Source: Hyaloperonospora brassicae (lineage: Eukaryota > Oomycota > Peronosporomycetes > Peronosporales > Peronosporaceae). From it: DNA of 32,929 nt. The stretch lies in NCBI GenBank assembly GCA_947650285.1, contig CANTFL010001017.1, forward strand, positions 1-32,929, read 5' to 3'. Shown one piece after another: positions 31,851 through 32,929 of this stretch (positions are counted from its first letter, which is position 1; every line of letters starts with the position of its first letter). A model generated the notes under the pieces. It ran no database searches. It was given only the letters and a program-made list of their open reading frames with translations, and was not told the origin of the DNA. The translations under genes and the position numbers were made by a program.

Positions 31851-32929
31851 CTATCGAGTTCGTGCAATAGAAACTCGCCACGCCCCTTCCAATAAATTAA
31901 TCCGTTTCTTGTATATTTTAAAATCCCTCATTTTTCCTACCCCCGGCTTAGGCCAGAATTCGACCTTGGGTTGTATCTGATCTCGGATCATGTTCCCTCC
32001 TTGAACAGACATTCCACTTCGATCGGATCCCGTCTCGAATAGGGTCCCCTCCCGAATCGTATCCATTGACGTATCTATCCGGCCTAACGTCGTGCCAAGT
32101 CAGTATTCCAGGTAACCCTTTCTTCTGCAAATTCCTCACACCGTTCTTCGACACACTTCTCCACACCCATTAGTCGTACCAGCTAGAACAAGGTATATAT
32201 ACGAGCGAGCTCAGTATGGCATATCGCAAAATGGTGAGACTGTGGTTTTTATTTCGGCTATACAAACGTTTGAGCTGATGATCATCAATAAAACATTGAT
32301 CTATATGCAGAGCTGATCGCGGGTTCCACAACATTTTTCAAATGATAATTGAAAGGCCTATAAATAACTGATTCTGTGAGACACCGGTGATCGGTACATG
32401 TCCAAGTGTGCAAAGTGAAAGCTCCTTTCGACAATAACTGATTAAAATCTTTAGCGTCCGCCAGATAGTACAGCTTAGTGGTCAATTTTTAAAATCATTA
32501 TTTTTCGATAAAACTGTTTGTAAAGGTAAGAAAGTGGTGGTACTCACACGCAAGAGTTATGTCACTCAAATATAGAAGTTACCAAGTAAATTGTAAGCTT
32601 TTTATCTTTAGTTCCTCAAAGATCTTTCTGAAGTCCTTTGTAAGGCCAATGCCAAAGTTATAACCGAGTCAAGCACGCGGAACCGAATAGAAAATTATGA
32701 TTTCTATTTGACTATAATCAACCCGTCTCCACGTTTTATCGAATGTAATAAAAGCTCGCGTGAACGCAATTCACAGATACATAAAATATTTTAAAACATA
32801 TGGAATAAGAGGTCATATCTGTAGTTATCTAGCCCTAAATTAGTTACACAATTGCTACAATTGTATGCCTTAAGATTGCTCAGATCTACTGACTCAGCAA
32901 ATCAGCGCTGACTTTTGTAATCCGTACAT
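31851..32929. other. No recognised gene; possible upstream part of repeat copy B at 31851-32190
   Basis: The minus strand is open at 32066-31851 (DTIREGTLFETGSDRSGMSV, then KVEFWPKPG) directly upstream of copy B in the same orientation, so it may belong to the same old element. From about 32200 to the end the DNA is AT-rich without visible features. Confidence 0.4.

Noticed and set aside
1..32929. Secreted RXLR or Crinkler effector genes
   Set aside because: I saw no open frame combining a signal peptide with an RXLR-EER or LFLAK motif.
1..32929. CRISPR arrays, bacterial operons or ribosome binding sites
   Set aside because: The introns, LTR retrotransposon and microsatellites show a eukaryotic nuclear sequence; the repeats lack regular spacers.

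Overview
This is a eukaryotic window, most likely from an oomycete (a Phytophthora or downy-mildew type genome). That is inferred from compact intron-poor genes with GT-AG introns of 139-178 bases, a coiled-coil protein family reminiscent of the Phytophthora M96 mating-specific family, and decayed Ty1/copia, Tc1/mariner and pogo-like transposons beside a small gene-bearing island. The organism call rests on style, not on a marker gene.

Layout. At 1-760 is the wreck of a pogo/Tigger-like DDE transposase. About 2.2-7.7 kb is the only clearly genic part, all on the minus strand. An intronless 441-residue gene (7659-6334) lies upstream of an uncharacterised, frameshifted coding region (6037-4857). 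Then comes a 455-residue gene with three exons (3885-2201). The 455- and 441-residue proteins are diverged paralogues. Both introns of the 455-residue gene fall at points where the 441-residue gene reads straight through. CA/GT microsatellites fill the intron and flanks of the 455-residue gene.

From about 7.7 to 18.3 kb the DNA is more AT-rich and full of stops. I recognise no gene there apart from a 64-codon coding-looking fragment at 8541-8347. At 18915-23553 sits a complete but dead Ty1/copia retrotransposon: two 300-base LTRs, a perfect TAACT target duplication, and an ordered gag-protease-integrase-RT-RNase H frame broken by nine stops and three frameshifts. At 24421-25932 is a dead Tc1/mariner element inside long inverted repeats. 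From 28.5 to 31.9 kb is an unclassified repeat: an ORF, an array very rich in GATC, and two diverged copies of a roughly 600-base sequence in inverted orientation (29270-29880 and 31270-31850). The rest is AT-rich sequence in which I see no gene.

The host genes show no operon-like or pathway relation beyond the paralogy. The pattern is a small gene cluster bordering a repeat-rich stretch. I found no convincing new multi-gene system. The most interesting points are the paralogue pair with different intron content, the uncharacterised 4.9-6.0 kb coding region, and the GATC-rich and inverted-repeat block at 28.5-31.9 kb.
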